The position numbers and the translations under genes were made by a program. A stretch of 64,000 bases of DNA from Rhabdornis inornatus (Eukaryota; Chordata; Aves; Passeriformes; Rhabdornithidae): contig VWZS01007472.1 in assembly GCA_013397075.1 (NCBI GenBank), positions 164,987 through 228,986 on the forward strand, written 5' to 3'. The notes beneath the pieces were generated by a model. That model saw only the letters and a list, made by a program, of their open reading frames with translations, was not told where the DNA came from and did no database searches. Of the stretch, positions 26,726 to 38,648 are shown in pieces; within the stretch, counting starts at the first letter, position 1; the number at the start of each line of letters is the position of its first letter.

Positions 26726-26814
26726 CTAAGATCTTATTCTAAGAGAATATAATAGATAATACATATTTTATATATAATATAAAAGAGAATATGATGCTAA
26801 GATTCCAAATACAC
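26726..26814. other. Short AT-rich spacer
   Basis: TA-rich bases between the microsatellite and the CR1 element. 'gatgctaagatt' here resembles 'ctaagatctt' beside the N, but nothing more can be said. Confidence 0.5.
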
Positions 26815-28423
26815 CTTACCCAAGTGATGGACCAAGAAGGTCTTGGTGTCCTGAGCTGGAGGACCTCTGAATGATCAGCCCACACTCCATTCTGAAATTA
26901 TGTGTGATCTGCTGTTCCAGCTCCCTGCAAATCTTTGGGGCCTGATGGAATTCATCCAAGAATCCTCAAATTCCACAAAGCCTCTCTCAATTTTTAAGTA
27001 GTCTTGGGAATCCCAANGTAGTCGTGAGAATCCCAAGAGGTTCCAGCTGACTGGAAGCTGGCAGACATTGCTCCAGTTTTCAAGAAGAGCAAGAAGGACG
27101 ACCCAGAAACTACAGACCTGTCAGCCTCGTTTCAGTGTCTGGTAAAGTTACGGAGAAAATTACTCTGGGAGGTACTGAAATACGCCTAAAGGACAACACA
27201 ATCATCAGCTACAGCCAGCACAGCTTCATGAGGGGAAATTCCTGCTTATCAAACCTGATTTCTTTTCATGACAAGGTAATGCACCCAGTTGACCAAGGGA
27301 ATTCAGTTGATGGAATCTTTTTGCATTTCAGCACAGCTTTTGATACTGTCTCTCAGAATCCTTTGAGATGAAGTGTCCAGCCCAGAGCTGGATAAACACA
27401 TCCTGTGATGGGTGAGCAGCTGGCTCATGGGTCAGGCACAAAGGGTTACAGTGCCTGGGGTGACATCAGACTGGCGACCATGGTGGGGTTCCATGGGCTC
27501 CATCTTCGGCCCTGTGCTCTTCAGAAATTTCTTGGACACAGGACTGGAAGGGACACTGAGCAAGTTCAAAGATGATACAAATCTGGGAGGAGCTGTTGAC
27601 TCCCTCAGAGGGAGAGAGGGCCTGCAGAGAGACCCCGACAGATTAGAGACAGGCAATCACCAACCGTGTGAAGTTCAACAAGGGCTGGTGCCAGATTCTG
27701 CCCCTGGGATGGGGCAGCCCTGGATGTACAGACTGGGGAATGGGAGGCTGGAGAGCAGTGCCATGTAAAGGGCCCTGGGGTTCTGGTCCACGGCCAGTTG
27801 AACATGAGCCAGCAGTGCCCTGGCAGCCAGGAGGGCCAACCTTGTCCTGGGGGCATCAGGGACAGCATCACCAGCCGGGCAAGGGAGGGGATTGTCCTGC
27901 TCTGCTCTGCACTGGGGCAGCCTCACCTCCAGTGCTGGGGACAGCTCTGGGTGCCACAGTGTGAGAAAGGCATTAAACCATTAGAGAGTGTCCAAAGGAT
28001 TGAGGATGGTGAAGGGTCTGGAGGAGAAGCCGTGTGAGGAGAGGCTGAGACTGAGGGGAGACCTCCCTGCAGCTACACCTCCCTCATGAGGGGAAGCAAA
28101 GGGGCAGACACTGATCTCCACTCTGAGGTGACAGTGACAGGACCCAAGGGAATGGCCTGAAGTTGTGTCAGGGGAGGTTTAGGTTGGATATCAGGAAAAG
28201 GTTCTTCATCCAAAGGGTGTTTGGGCACTGGAACAGGCTCCCCAAAGAAGTGATCACAGCACTAAGCCTGACAGAGTTCAAGTGTTTGGACAATATTCTC
28301 AGGCACATGGAGGGATTCTTGGGGTGTCCTGTGAAGGGCCAGGAAATGAGCTTGATATTCCTTGTGGGTCCCTTCCAACTCAGGATGTTCTGTGATTCTG
28401 TGAACTCTAGATTCCCTCATGCA
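26815..28423 (+). mobile_element. CR1 LINE, about 1.6 kb, 5'-truncated, with broken reverse transcriptase
   Basis: The best-preserved mobile element here. CR1 ORF2 supplies endonuclease and reverse transcriptase for its own mobilisation; only the reverse-transcriptase half and 3' UTR remain. Visible blocks in order: 'ADWKLADIAPVFKKSKKDDPE' region near 27045-27105; the 'SCLSNLISFHDKV' block near 27240-27280; 'FSTAFDTVS' (first catalytic Asp) near 27330; 'FKDDTNLGG' near 27570 (both Asp of the xxDD catalytic pair kept, but the usual Ala is Lys); 'NMSQQCPGSQEG' near 27800; 'FRLDIRKRFF...HWNRLPKEV' at 28172-28250. These sit in all three frames, so several frameshifts separate them. The 3' UTR ends 'ccttgtgggtcccttccaac...tgtgattctgtga' at about 28420. 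An N at 27017 falls in a small local duplication. It is a dead copy. Confidence 0.95.
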
Positions 28424-31400
28424 AAACACGGGGAAAAAAGTAAAAATTAAAAGGGGCACATTTTCAAATCTTGCTCAGTTTCTGCTCTGCAGAAACACTG
28501 AGTGTAAAGTTTAGACCACAAACATGTGAATGTTTTCCGTAGCACATTGCATTCCCAGGCTTACAGGAAAAGAAAAGGCTGAAAAAAGTTTCCAGACTCA
28601 GCTCCCTCACTAGCAGAGTGTTTTTAGCAGGAAGGGTGGCATCCAGTTTGACAAATTATCACTCTTACATAAGAAAAAATTGTGCTTGTGGTGACCTAGC
28701 ATACAAGGACTAAGTGATACTCCAGATATGTGATTCGTGTACCTGAACTGAGAGAAGAATTTTGGTTCTTTTACTTAGTCCAAAACTAAGCGCCACCAAG
28801 AATTCCCATGAATTAGAAGTTTTTTAAGTCTTGAAGGGAAAAACTCCGTATATAGGACTGTCTCATATAAGATTATCCTTAGGGATAAACCTTGTTTATG
28901 TGTTTTGTCCAAGAACAGATAATAATGAATCACTAACTGAATATGAGTCAACAAAGCACTGCTGTTGCAAAAAAACAGACAAAGCCATATTCAGATGTTT
29001 ATCCACAAGTATTGCTTTCTGCTTTACTGATCTTTAGTCAGGCCTTTGATGGAATGGTGTACTAAGTTCTCTGAACTGTGCTTCAAAAACTGTAAACTAA
29101 CTGCACAGGATCCACACAAAAGGAAATAATTCTATCATACCTATAGAAAGAATAAATAGGAGAAAGGACAGGATTGTTTAACCTGCTGGTAAGAACAATC
29201 TTTAAATACATAACCAATTTGCTACAAAAAAGAAAGGACTTGTTTCAATGGCCAAATAGATTTTAAAAAGAAATACTTTTGGAGGGAGAAAGATTCCTGT
29301 TAAATACTGGAAAATCTTCCTAACACTGGGGAAAACAAAATATCGCAATAAGTTCGACAAGGGGAGATAGACATTTTTGTTGGTTGCAGCTTTTTAAAAC
29401 ACACGTTCTTCAGGAACACTAGATAATCTCTCCTTGAGGTTCCCATCACCTTTTTTCATTAGCTCTTGCAAACTATGTAACAATTCCTGAGAAAAGGGTT
29501 CAAAATTCAAGTTATTTCTCTTTCTTTGTACTGAAGTGATACTTGGGTACAAAACAAGAAACCCTTTTGGTCTCTGAATCTTGATTTTTTTTGATGGGCT
29601 CTGGGTGAGCTGAAATGTTCTCACACCCTGCTGAGGGGTAAGAATTGTATCTTTGTCATTTTCAGCAGAAGAAAAAGTTATAGCATGTCCCACACTACGT
29701 AGAAACAGTTTGTAGCCTGATGCAAACAGCTTTAACAGTTTTTCACAAAAGACATTATCCTAAGGCAGCCAGGCTGTAGCACACTCCTCTGAAGCCCAGC
29801 ATGATGCCATCTACTTAACAGGCACTTAATAGCCAGTTTGCAGCAGAGATCATCTCTGTCATGCACAGAGCAGATATCAAATACTTCCTGTTCCTATCAA
29901 GGGAAAAAAATGTTAATGAAAAGGAGATCCCTTTTATTCCAGTACCTCAGAGTCCGGTTTTATGTTGCTTTACATTCGAGTCTGGGTTGGAAGGTCCCAG
30001 GAGCAAGAGTGGGTCAGGAAACAGTGTCCCCTTGAACCTTCAGGTGAGTAAAGGGCTACCATTACAGCTTCTCTCAGTGGAAAAGGTGCAGCTTTGGTGC
30101 TGCAGTGCATGGTCTTTGCCCACAAATCCCTCATCCTATCATCCACTTCTGATGAAAGGAAGGAAGCAGCACAAGCTGCAGTTGGCCTGGTCCTTCCACA
30201 GGCAAAAACGAGTGGCTGAAAGGAGCTAATTACATCCTGGTACCCATACAGAGCATCTTTATAAGATCTGATACTGTCTAGACTTTAAAAGTTTCTCACT
30301 CTTAGCCTGTGTCATGCTTTATCAAAGACAAGAAAAATAAAATTTGCAGATGTCTTTATTTGATCAACTGTCTTCTGTTTTATTAGCTGTGAAGCTGGTC
30401 TCACGTTTCCTCAGATGTGTCATGTTAATTCTTGCCATTCTAGATTGCACAAATCATACTGGGTTGCTGGATCAGACACAAAGGGAAGTGACTGCCCTAG
30501 TTATGTGTAATACTACATGGTCTTCCAGACATTTAACAGACGGAGAGCTTCAGCAACAGCGTAATGCTGCCAAAACCATGGAGAAAAAACATTACAGAAT
30601 GCTTTGAGTTTTTCTTTGAATCAGTGACAACTTCAGGGATAATAAAGGAAGCTGGAGTCCCTTCAAGTTTTAGCTTTATTTTAACTTCTTCCACAGGAAG
30701 GTATTACTTTCAAAACTGCAGATACAGGGATCAGCTACATGTAAAGAACTCCCCTGCAGAGAACCTTGCTGCTTTGCAGATGTCACTCCATCATCAGCCC
30801 ATCCCAGTGTCTCTTCTGTACTGCTGTATTCTGTATTGCTCTGTAGTTAGGGAATCTTCTGTAGCATGGTTGCATGGTTACAGGGCTCTCTCTGGGAGAA
30901 TTCAATCAGCTTTTCTCTCCCAGCATAAGCTGGATCTCCAGTGCTGACCAGTCATGAGTTTTGAGGCACGTACTGCAGCTAGGTCCCTTTCTGCATCTTG
31001 CTGTGTTTCATAGCATTTTCCTCAAGCAAAGCCATTTTACCTGTCCTCTGTCCTGCTTCCTGGGCACTGCTCTATTGCAATAGGCAATAATCATTGCACC
31101 CCGTATTTAAAGATATAGAACTGGCTTTAAAAGCAGACAGAAGTCCAAGCCCAGCAGCATTTGTTTACAAAGCTAGTGAGTACAGCCCTCAGCCCAGCAT
31201 GGTCTGATTTACAAACTCGAGAGAGCAACACTGTCCTTTTCAAAAGATTGAACCAAATGAGTCAGCAGGGCAGGTCATTATGAGATACACAAAGAACATC
31301 TTCCAGCTGAGGCAAGCAAAGCAGTGACTCAAATACTGCACTCAATAGCAGTACCTGCTGCATGCAGCAGAATATCTCAGCCTGATACAGCAGGTTCAAC

Positions 31401-31755
31401 AGGATCGATAACAAAAGTAAAAATAAAAATAATTCCTAATGGATTACGAAAGCTACTCTAGCAGCTCGCTAATACCTAATTTCCAGTTAGAAATTAATTT
31501 AATAAGGTCACTCTTCCCTACAGCAGACTTGCTAGCGTAACAACAAAGTTATTTCTTATGAAGCACACACAAGTAGAGTCTCTGCAGGCATTCAGAGTCC
31601 ACAGAGGATTCTGAGGCACAAGCAGCACTTACAGGGAGCAGAGCTGGCATGGCAGATAAGTTTTTGTTTAACATATCTTGAAAACGTAAAGATTTTATAT
31701 TTCATTTTCTGGGGAAAGAAAAATTAACATGCACACACAGCGTTGATGTATGTAT
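28424..31755. other. Mostly non-coding DNA, about 3.3 kb
   Basis: No repeat family seen. Open frames of 122 codons (29861-30229) and 127 codons (30564-30947) lack any domain I know. The one stretch with exon-like character is listed separately at 29394-29759. Confidence 0.5.
29394..29759 (-). other. Possible coding exon or chance open frame, 121 codons
   Basis: On the minus strand the frame is open from 29759 to a TAA ending at 29394. Just upstream is an in-frame TAG inside 'ctgccttag', which also reads as a splice acceptor (AG at 29761-29760), so a terminal exon would start at 29759. The predicted peptide is hydrophilic, rich in Lys, Glu, Ser and Gln, with segments such as LTPQQGVRTFQLTQSPSKK and QELMKKGDGNLKERLSSV. 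It has no domain I recognise. No other exon of such a gene is evident nearby. A few frames of this length are expected by chance in AT-rich DNA over 64 kb, so this is a candidate only. Confidence 0.2.
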
Positions 31756-31806
31756 GTTATATGTCTTCTAGATATGTTATATATCTTCTAGATGCGTTAT
31801 ATAAGC
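31756..31806. repeat. Tandem repeat, 20-bp unit, about 2.5 copies
   Basis: Units starting at 31756, 31776 and 31796 share gttatatrtcttctagatrY, with two or three changes between the first two. A minor local duplication. Confidence 0.9.
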
Positions 31807-34595
31807 ATAAGGATGTACAAATTATATGGGGTTGCAGGAAGAAACTGACTGTATAATGAAAAAAATGCACATCTCTTAGTCACAATCAGAAAGTTTATGC
31901 ATTTTAAATAAGGGGGTGTAAAACAGGCTTAATTAATAGGAAAATAAATGGTTTTAACCAGTTTTCTGCAGAATCTGTCTAATTTAAATACCATTCATTG
32001 GACTGACTCACGGACTTAAGTATGTGCCAAATAGGGATTTCAATCACTGCAATGTCTAAATCCTGATTGACATCATTTGTGAAAATTTCTACCCTTATGC
32101 TCTCCAGAACTTGATATATTGTATTGATTCATTGTTCTTGGGCTGACTGTGTGACCCAGACTTTGTCTGAGAAAAATCATTACTCCTTCAAATATTTTCT
32201 TCTTCAAATGATTTCCCAACAGGGATAGATTCCCTATTTTTTGCCTTTTCTGAGTTTACACAAAGGTATCTTCTGCAGTTTAAACTGTTTTCTCTTTGGT
32301 GTTGCTCTTGAGGGAGACTCAGCTTGCCTGTAATTCTGTTTAACATAAGTTAATAATTACTTTTCTGGTAAGTCTCCAGTGCTGATAGGACTAGGTCAAA
32401 TGCCAGAATCCATTGCTAATGGAACAATTTTTAAATAGCTCAGAGTGGAATTCAAGTGTTAAACAAGCGCGTGGTCATATGGTCCACATGTATGCCCATA
32501 AATTAAACAGCCCCAGTGAACAACCCTGAAAGGATTCACTTTCCTGTGCTGTTACTGTCTGGGTTGTTTCATGCAAGTTATTGCTAGAGAACAGTCCTAA
32601 CATTTCAGTGTCCTCAGATACATCTATGCAACCACTAACTTACTCATTTCAACCACATATTGACACTACCCTCTGCATTTTTAGCCTAAAAGCAAGGATT
32701 AAACTTGCAAGTGAATGGGATGTAAACTTGGGCACATAAACATTAAACAGTATAAAGACATATTTTCTACAATTTTATTTGCTGGTAGGATGGTTATTAA
32801 TTAGTTAATAAATTATTGATAAATTATTTCATGTTATTATTACCTGTGCAAGATCTACATTATCATGATTTAATAAGTAACAAATGAGATTAAGTGTTAT
32901 TTTTAAATCTTTTGACCAGATAGTAAAATTACTTAATGCGCTTCTACCACATGATAAATAACAAGAAGTCATGCAGCATTCAGAAATATTTCAGGGTACA
33001 CTGGAGACTACAGAAGAATTTCAATGCTCATTGAAAAATACTGTGATTGAATTTTCAATTCATAAATCAATAGCATGACAAATAAAGGAAGCAGATGTAT
33101 AAGGAAACGACCCACTGTAAGAAATAATATGAAAAATTATACTTAATATTATTTACATCAGTTCTTTTCCTGTATTAGGAAAATGAAAAAGACAATGAAG
33201 TAGGTAAGAGAGGAAAAATAAAATGGGCAGTTCAACAATACATGGCAACCAGATTTAAATTCTGCCCCTCTCATCCCTAGTGAAGATCAGGAGCTAGTGC
33301 ACTATTAGTTCTTCCAGTTCACACTGAGATGTTCTCATGCTTGACCCATCAGTAAAGCAGAATCCTAAAACTGGCTACAGTGCATTGTGAATCAGCCTCA
33401 GTTCAGGAGCAGTGGTAATGATGTGTAAAGCACCATTCCATTTGCTTCTTTAGGGAAAAAAGCATGCGCACACAGAGGCTAGAGGTTATCCAAGTCTCTT
33501 GTTACATTTCATGGTTTGTTCTGCTGGGACAAAATTGTGATGTGCCCAAGGAGTTTTCCAGCCAAGCAAAACCATAACACAACTTGTAAGGGAGAACTGG
33601 TTCAGTACTCTTGTCTCTGAGGTCAGTGGATGATACAGCAGAAAAATACCCGTGGCGTTTTATGCAACAGTGTCTCAGCTAGTTCAGGAATTATTCCAGC
33701 CAAAACCACATGTTCTACATTCTCAGCCAATGAAACATCGCAAGTGGATCTGTGACACAACAAGGCTGCCATGCCGAAATAAAGACAGACAGTGCTCAAG
33801 GATATATAGAATAGAAAAAAGGGCACTTGATTTTCCAAGCTGGTTTCTGACAAGTACAATCTTGAAAAAAAAACACTTAAAAAAAATTTAATTACTAGAG
33901 GAGTCTGAGAAATAAGAGCTAGCATAGCTAGAACTGTAAGAACTAACACAAAGCATGACATTTATTCTCACATTCCTGTGAAACAGGCACCAATTGAAGA
34001 CTGCCTATCTAATGATTTTTTAATGTAACTACAGTGATAATGCGATTTAAAACATTAACTCATTAATAGAAACTACATTTGTGAAAGAATTACTTAAAAT
34101 ACTTGAGAAATAATTCTTGTGAATTGGCACTAAGAACCTAGAAGTTGACCAACAGAACAGCCAAGGAAATCCTCAGCAAACTTATTTTTGAAAATAATAT
34201 AGTGGAAAAAGTGAGAGGATGCTAAATAAAATTCAAGCCTGAGTAACACTAACAAACCTAAGCAAGGTTAATATCTGAGGAGATCTCACTGACTGACAGA
34301 AAGAAAAGTCCAAGGTCATGGAATTTTTTCTCTAAGTGTACAGAAAGAGGAAAAATGAAGGAGTAGCATGAATGATAACTATAGGGTTCTGGAAGAATGA
34401 GGGTTTGCTATTCTCATTAAGGTTTCTCTCACCTTGCGTAAAAAATTCATTGACTAAGAAAACAAAGACCCACATAAATGTCATTTGCAGTGCCTGAAGC
34501 TTGTCTGGGTAGTGAGAGAGTGAACAACAACCTAAATTCCAGATATTCTTTCAATCTACTTCAAAAACTGGCTGAATAATTTTAATTATTTTAAT
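31807..34595. other. AT-rich non-coding DNA, about 2.8 kb
   Basis: No gene or repeat family recognised. TTAATTA-type motifs are dense at 32795-32880. A 112-codon minus-strand frame (33623-33961) is hydrophobic but without a family match, and overlaps a 79-codon frame on the other strand. Confidence 0.5.
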
Positions 34596-34725
34596 TAGAA
34601 TCATAGAATCAGAAAAATCATAGAATTGTAGAATGACAGATTAATTGAATTGGAATGGACCTTTAAAGACCATCGAGTCCAACTCCCCTGCAAAGACATC
34701 TTCAACTAGATATGGTTGCTCATCT
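34596..34725 (-). mobile_element. CR1 LINE, 3' terminal fragment (minus strand)
   Basis: The plus strand shows the CR1 tail complement with scattered tail units ('tagaatcatagaatc', 'tcatagaattgtagaatg'), then 'tggaatggacctttaaagac', 'catcgagtccaactcccctg' and 'gacatcttcaactagatatg', all standard CR1 3' UTR segments in order. Similarity fades after about 34720. A short TGGA repeat lies 150 bases further on. Confidence 0.9.
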
Positions 34726-34870
34726 TGTCCTTTCAATCCCACTGGAGTTTTAAGACCTGTATTTGCCAATATTACTTGCAGTCTGATTGTTATAATCTCT
34801 GGTAGTATTTCACTTTACACTCTTGAAAACTTTCAAAACTTGTTACATAAACAGATATATGTGTATATCT

Positions 34871-34895
34871 TTGGATGGATGGATGGATGGATGAG
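34871..34895. repeat. (TGGA)n microsatellite, about 6 units
   Basis: A short tetranucleotide repeat, ttggatggatgg-type, without interruption. Confidence 0.9.
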
Positions 34896-35656
34896 AAATT
34901 GTACAGTTCTGTCTGGACTTTTAAGTGAGTAACATAAAGTAGCATCCACAGGGCAAATTTTAGCTGTACTATGCAACCAGAGAGGTGTTTTCAGCCAAGT
35001 CATGGCACTAGCATTTACTCCACCTTGTTGAAGTCCATCCTGTATGAAAGTCTCCTATTCTCACGTTGTCTCTGCACTGTACAACATAAAGAGGTGTCTC
35101 TGTTCAATATCAAGAGGCTGTTGTGTAGAATAGGTGTGCATGTGAAACTTCTGCCACAAGTTGTTGCAAGAGAACTTTAGAACTGAAAATCCTGGCAATC
35201 AAAAGACAGACCATCTCCACAGTATAACAATATCTGCTTATGTGACTTTATCCTAAAAGCCATGAGGCAAGGAGATTTAAAATAAACTGCTGGCTATTTG
35301 GCAAGTGCTGACAAGTTTTATGTGTTGTTAAAGCATTTAACACAATTGTAAATGACTACTCATAATTAAACAATTTTTAGGTTCTTAACTACTAAAATAT
35401 AATTCTGTCAGTTAACTATTATATTTTTTAAACTAATTCTATCATTTAACAAATTAGAAATCTCTGATCCCAAATTTTTATTTATATTATGCTGATAGTG
35501 AGTCATGCTATCTAATGTTATGAAAAAGTGAACACCATTTAATGGGAACTTCTCTTCTAGAGTGTTATATTTAATCCAAAGCATAGAGAGGTCATCAGAA
35601 GCCTTTCTGTTACATTCAATTAAATTAAAATTGTATACATAAAACTGAAACACACA

Positions 35657-35928
35657 TTAAATAAAATAAATTAAATTAAAAGCACTCTTAAGTGCTTTCC
35701 TACATTTCCATCTTCTTAATATAGCTGAAAACAATACATCATTCTTTATATGCAGTTCTACAAATTTCATTCTCAGAGGCAAGTACTTGTTTAATACAGG
35801 TCCTTCTTCCTTTTTACAGAAAATCTTTGGCTGCCCTTCATTGTAAACCCCAAGGAATTTGGATTCCTTGTGCACTAGGAATGAAAGGATTTCCTTCCTA
35901 TATTCCTCCAAGAACAGCTTTAATAGCT
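35657..35928 (-). other. Unrecognised minus-strand open frame, about 90 codons
   Basis: The frame is open from an in-frame TAG just above 35928 down to its stop at 35657. The peptide is charged and Lys/Glu-rich at the start (LEEYRKEILSFLVHKESKF) with basic runs later (AILRRWKCRKALKSA). The first Met-equivalent is a TTG, so no ATG start supports it, and I see no strong splice acceptor. I know no family it fits. Composition of this kind also arises by chance from AT-rich DNA. A second frame of 81 codons follows at 35408-35653. Confidence 0.12.
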
Positions 35929-36668
35929 ACTTCTCAAATTTACTGTGTAGACCTGTGTTTGGTCTGTTAGGTTTTTAAATTACTGGTTATTATTTCTCAC
36001 TCTCTGTGGCCTCTACTTCAAGGGCAATGAATCTCAGTTAAGATTCTATTCTAGCACATATAATCTCCTTTTGAGTTTCTCATAAGCAAAGTGTCTTTGG
36101 GTGGTCTATGGCTAACAGGGTACAGAATAATAAACAGATACAATGACAAGTGATTTAAATTTTCCATAATTCTCCCTGATATTGATTTCTGCCATATATT
36201 TGCTTTTCCATTCCTTTCAGCTGAGAAAAATGTAAATTAATGGTTCAAAAATGGGCTCTTATTATCTTTACAAAGATTAAATGAGTCAAAGTAAAAACAT
36301 TGATGTAAAAAACTTAATTACAATTAAAACTATGAAAATATTGATCCTAATTCTTTGTATAGTGTGTTAATTATTGATTTAAATAAATTAATTTACTCAA
36401 TTAAAAAAAATAAATATTTTCATATCACATACTGAACAAACATGAGATGAACTTAATTTAACTTTAAGCACTTTAATTACATCATGAATAATTCATATAT
36501 TTTACAGGGATAAATTTATTTTATTTGGTATTACATCAATATTCTCTCATCTCTGAATCTCTCTGTTTCATTCCTAAGGACACGGCCCTAACACAAAACC
36601 CATTGTTGATAAAGCTAGCAGTAACTAACTAACTATGACATATAACTGGTAACCAAAGAAGGAGCAAG

Positions 36669-36788
36669 TCACAGGATCACAGGATGGGTCAGGTTGGATC
36701 ACTGTGGGTCATCTGGTCCAACCCCCCTGCCCAAGCAGGGCCCTCCCAGAGCACATGGCACAGGATTGTATTTAAACAGACAGGATAT
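36669..36788 (-). mobile_element. CR1 LINE, 3' fragment (minus strand), ends at an N
   Basis: The plus strand reads 'cacaggatcacaggatgggt', then 'gtgggtcatctggtccaacc', 'ccctgcccaagcagggcc' and 'gcacatggcacaggattg', the well-known start of the complement of a second CR1 3' end type (different from the 'ccttgtgggtccc' type elsewhere in this window). The match stops near 36780-36788, immediately before the N at 36789, so the element may continue in unassembled sequence. Confidence 0.9.
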
Positions 36789-36789
36789 N

Positions 36790-38540
36790 TATTAATGCCC
36801 CGTGAAGAATTCATATCTTTATTGCTGTTTATTGAGATAGATTGACTTGAACATTCTTTACTTGCAAGCTCAACTTCGCCTCAACTTTGGCTTTCAGTAT
36901 CGTTAGTTAAACATGTTGAAGTTTAATTTTTGGAAGTCTAGAGTATTAAAATCCTGCAAAGTACTGATACATATAAATAGGTTTGATCTTCTCATTAGGC
37001 CCAGTATGACCCATTGTAACATATCACACAAAGTAAGTTTAGTTAAAGTTTAATTCTTCCAGCTAAGCATGCACTTAGGCCCACTAATGAATTGTGTCCA
37101 CTCACCCATGGATCAAACTTTAGGATCAAACCTATTGGCAAAGTATCTACTTTTAAAGTGCATGAATGATATAGGAATGGACTCCAGCTTGGGTTGTGGC
37201 TTTTGACCATTCCCGTTTGTTTACCACGTACTGCTATGTGAAATCCTCCTAATAAGGTACCAACATTCCTCTTCCACCTGGCATGATCAGATTGTCTCTT
37301 CTTGAAATGTGTGGATTCCCCAATAGGAGACTCCAATCTCTTCCAAACAGAGACTGGGATTACATAGAGGAATGGTAAAGGCTATGAAATAGTCAAAAAG
37401 AGAGAAGAGAGATTAAGAGAGTTCCTCTGCAGAGATACAGGCGCATTTACGCGTTTGTCCACAGACAGTACGTATAACACCACAGCTTTGACAGAGGCAT
37501 GGCCCAGGATTTGGACCTTGGTCTGTCTGGTACCAAGAAGGGATAAATCTGACACAGATATATGCTGACGCAGCCATGAGGCTTCCAAAGTGTCTCTTAA
37601 TGTGAAGATAACAGCAAAATAGTAGCTTTATTTCCATACTCAGGTATAGAAAGAGGCTGCAGTTCTATTTACCCTGTTTGAGGTTAGTTCACCAATCAAG
37701 AAGGAATTGTAGGGTGGGGTTTTTCTTAAGCTTAAGATGCCAGTGATCCTCAAATATCAACTCCCAGTCTCCAGTATATGCAGTCTTTATTCATTGTTTT
37801 CTGATCAGGGGAGAGAGCACACAGTCTCTCCACTGCAGCAATGGGACGCAGGGCACAGAAAATTGCAAGATCAGGTAAAGACTTACTTGGTTACAACATT
37901 TCAAGGTTATTTGGGAGGGTAAGAGGAAATCACTTTGGGAACGTATCACTGAATTAGGACCAATCTGAAACTGGAAGTACTATGTCCTTTATGCACTTGT
38001 AAAGAGAATGGTCAATGAAAAACCATCTACTAGTTTATGTAAAAGTATATGCCTGTTTTTTTGCATGCCTACCCATGAAAAAGCTCTGGGAATAAAGGCT
38101 TTTCACAGGGATTTTTTACCTAGTTTTGAACACTATATCATCAATGTCGACTATGTTTGTTAAAATTCACATTTCATTAGCAATGTCACAAAATTTAGAA
38201 CTCAGTCTTCAAAACATTTCTTTTCACTTCAGATTCAGTTTGTTCCTCATATGCACCCAACCTAGTTCCAAGAATTTATGCAAATGTTTAGTATTAAGCA
38301 CAAAATGTTCTGTGGTGCCATGACTAAGCACTCCTAGAAGCAATCAAACATTATAGGATACACGTATGAACATATTCAATTAAGCCATACCTAGTCAGTG
38401 TAAATTTTCCATCTCAGGGAAGGAGGCAAACCTGCACCAAGAATGTAACAATTTAACTTCCTGTTGTGAGTTCCAGTCTTCAGAACATAAAGGGAGCTCT
38501 CAGGTAATCAAGAAAGGAAAAAGGTTTTAACAAATGCCTC
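36790..38540. other. Non-coding DNA, about 1.75 kb
   Basis: No repeat family recognised. 37430-37580 has several CpGs (for example 'gcgcatttacgcgtttg'), unusual for this window. Minus-strand frames of 97, 74 and 68 codons overlap in 37043-37637 and have no recognisable domain. Confidence 0.5.
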
Positions 38541-38583
38541 ATTTATATGGATTTGAGGGTATAATCTCAGAACAGACAGTTTG
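38541..38583 (+). repeat. 43-bp dispersed direct repeat, copy A
   Basis: Matches 39924-39966 at 39 of 43 positions (shared core 'tataatctcagaacagac'). Weaker similarity ('tgcct...' and 'aatcaa...') extends up to about 40 bases upstream of each copy, none downstream. Source family unknown. Confidence 0.85.
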
Positions 38584-38648
38584 TGAGACCAGTCCAGAGA
38601 CTCTTCAATTTCCCATCTCACTCAGAGAAACCACATGGTAAATTCCTT

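Larger units (their letters stand above)
34726..36668. other. AT-rich non-coding DNA, about 1.9 kb
   Basis: Contains the small TGGA repeat at 34871-34895, a possible open frame at 35657-35928 (listed separately), and TTAATTA-rich sequence at 36310-36420. Nothing else assignable. Confidence 0.5.

Noticed and set aside
37529..37545. TGGTACCAAGAAGGGA as a tRNA-Leu primer-binding site
   Set aside because: Only the first 8 bases match in a row and no LTR end lies before it.
37413..37637. Minus-strand peptide containing NPGP, resembling a 2A-type peptide followed by Cys pairs as in some LINE proteins
   Set aside because: The required acidic residues before NPGP are absent (it reads QGPNPGP), the Cys spacing fits no known finger, and no LINE blocks lie on either side.
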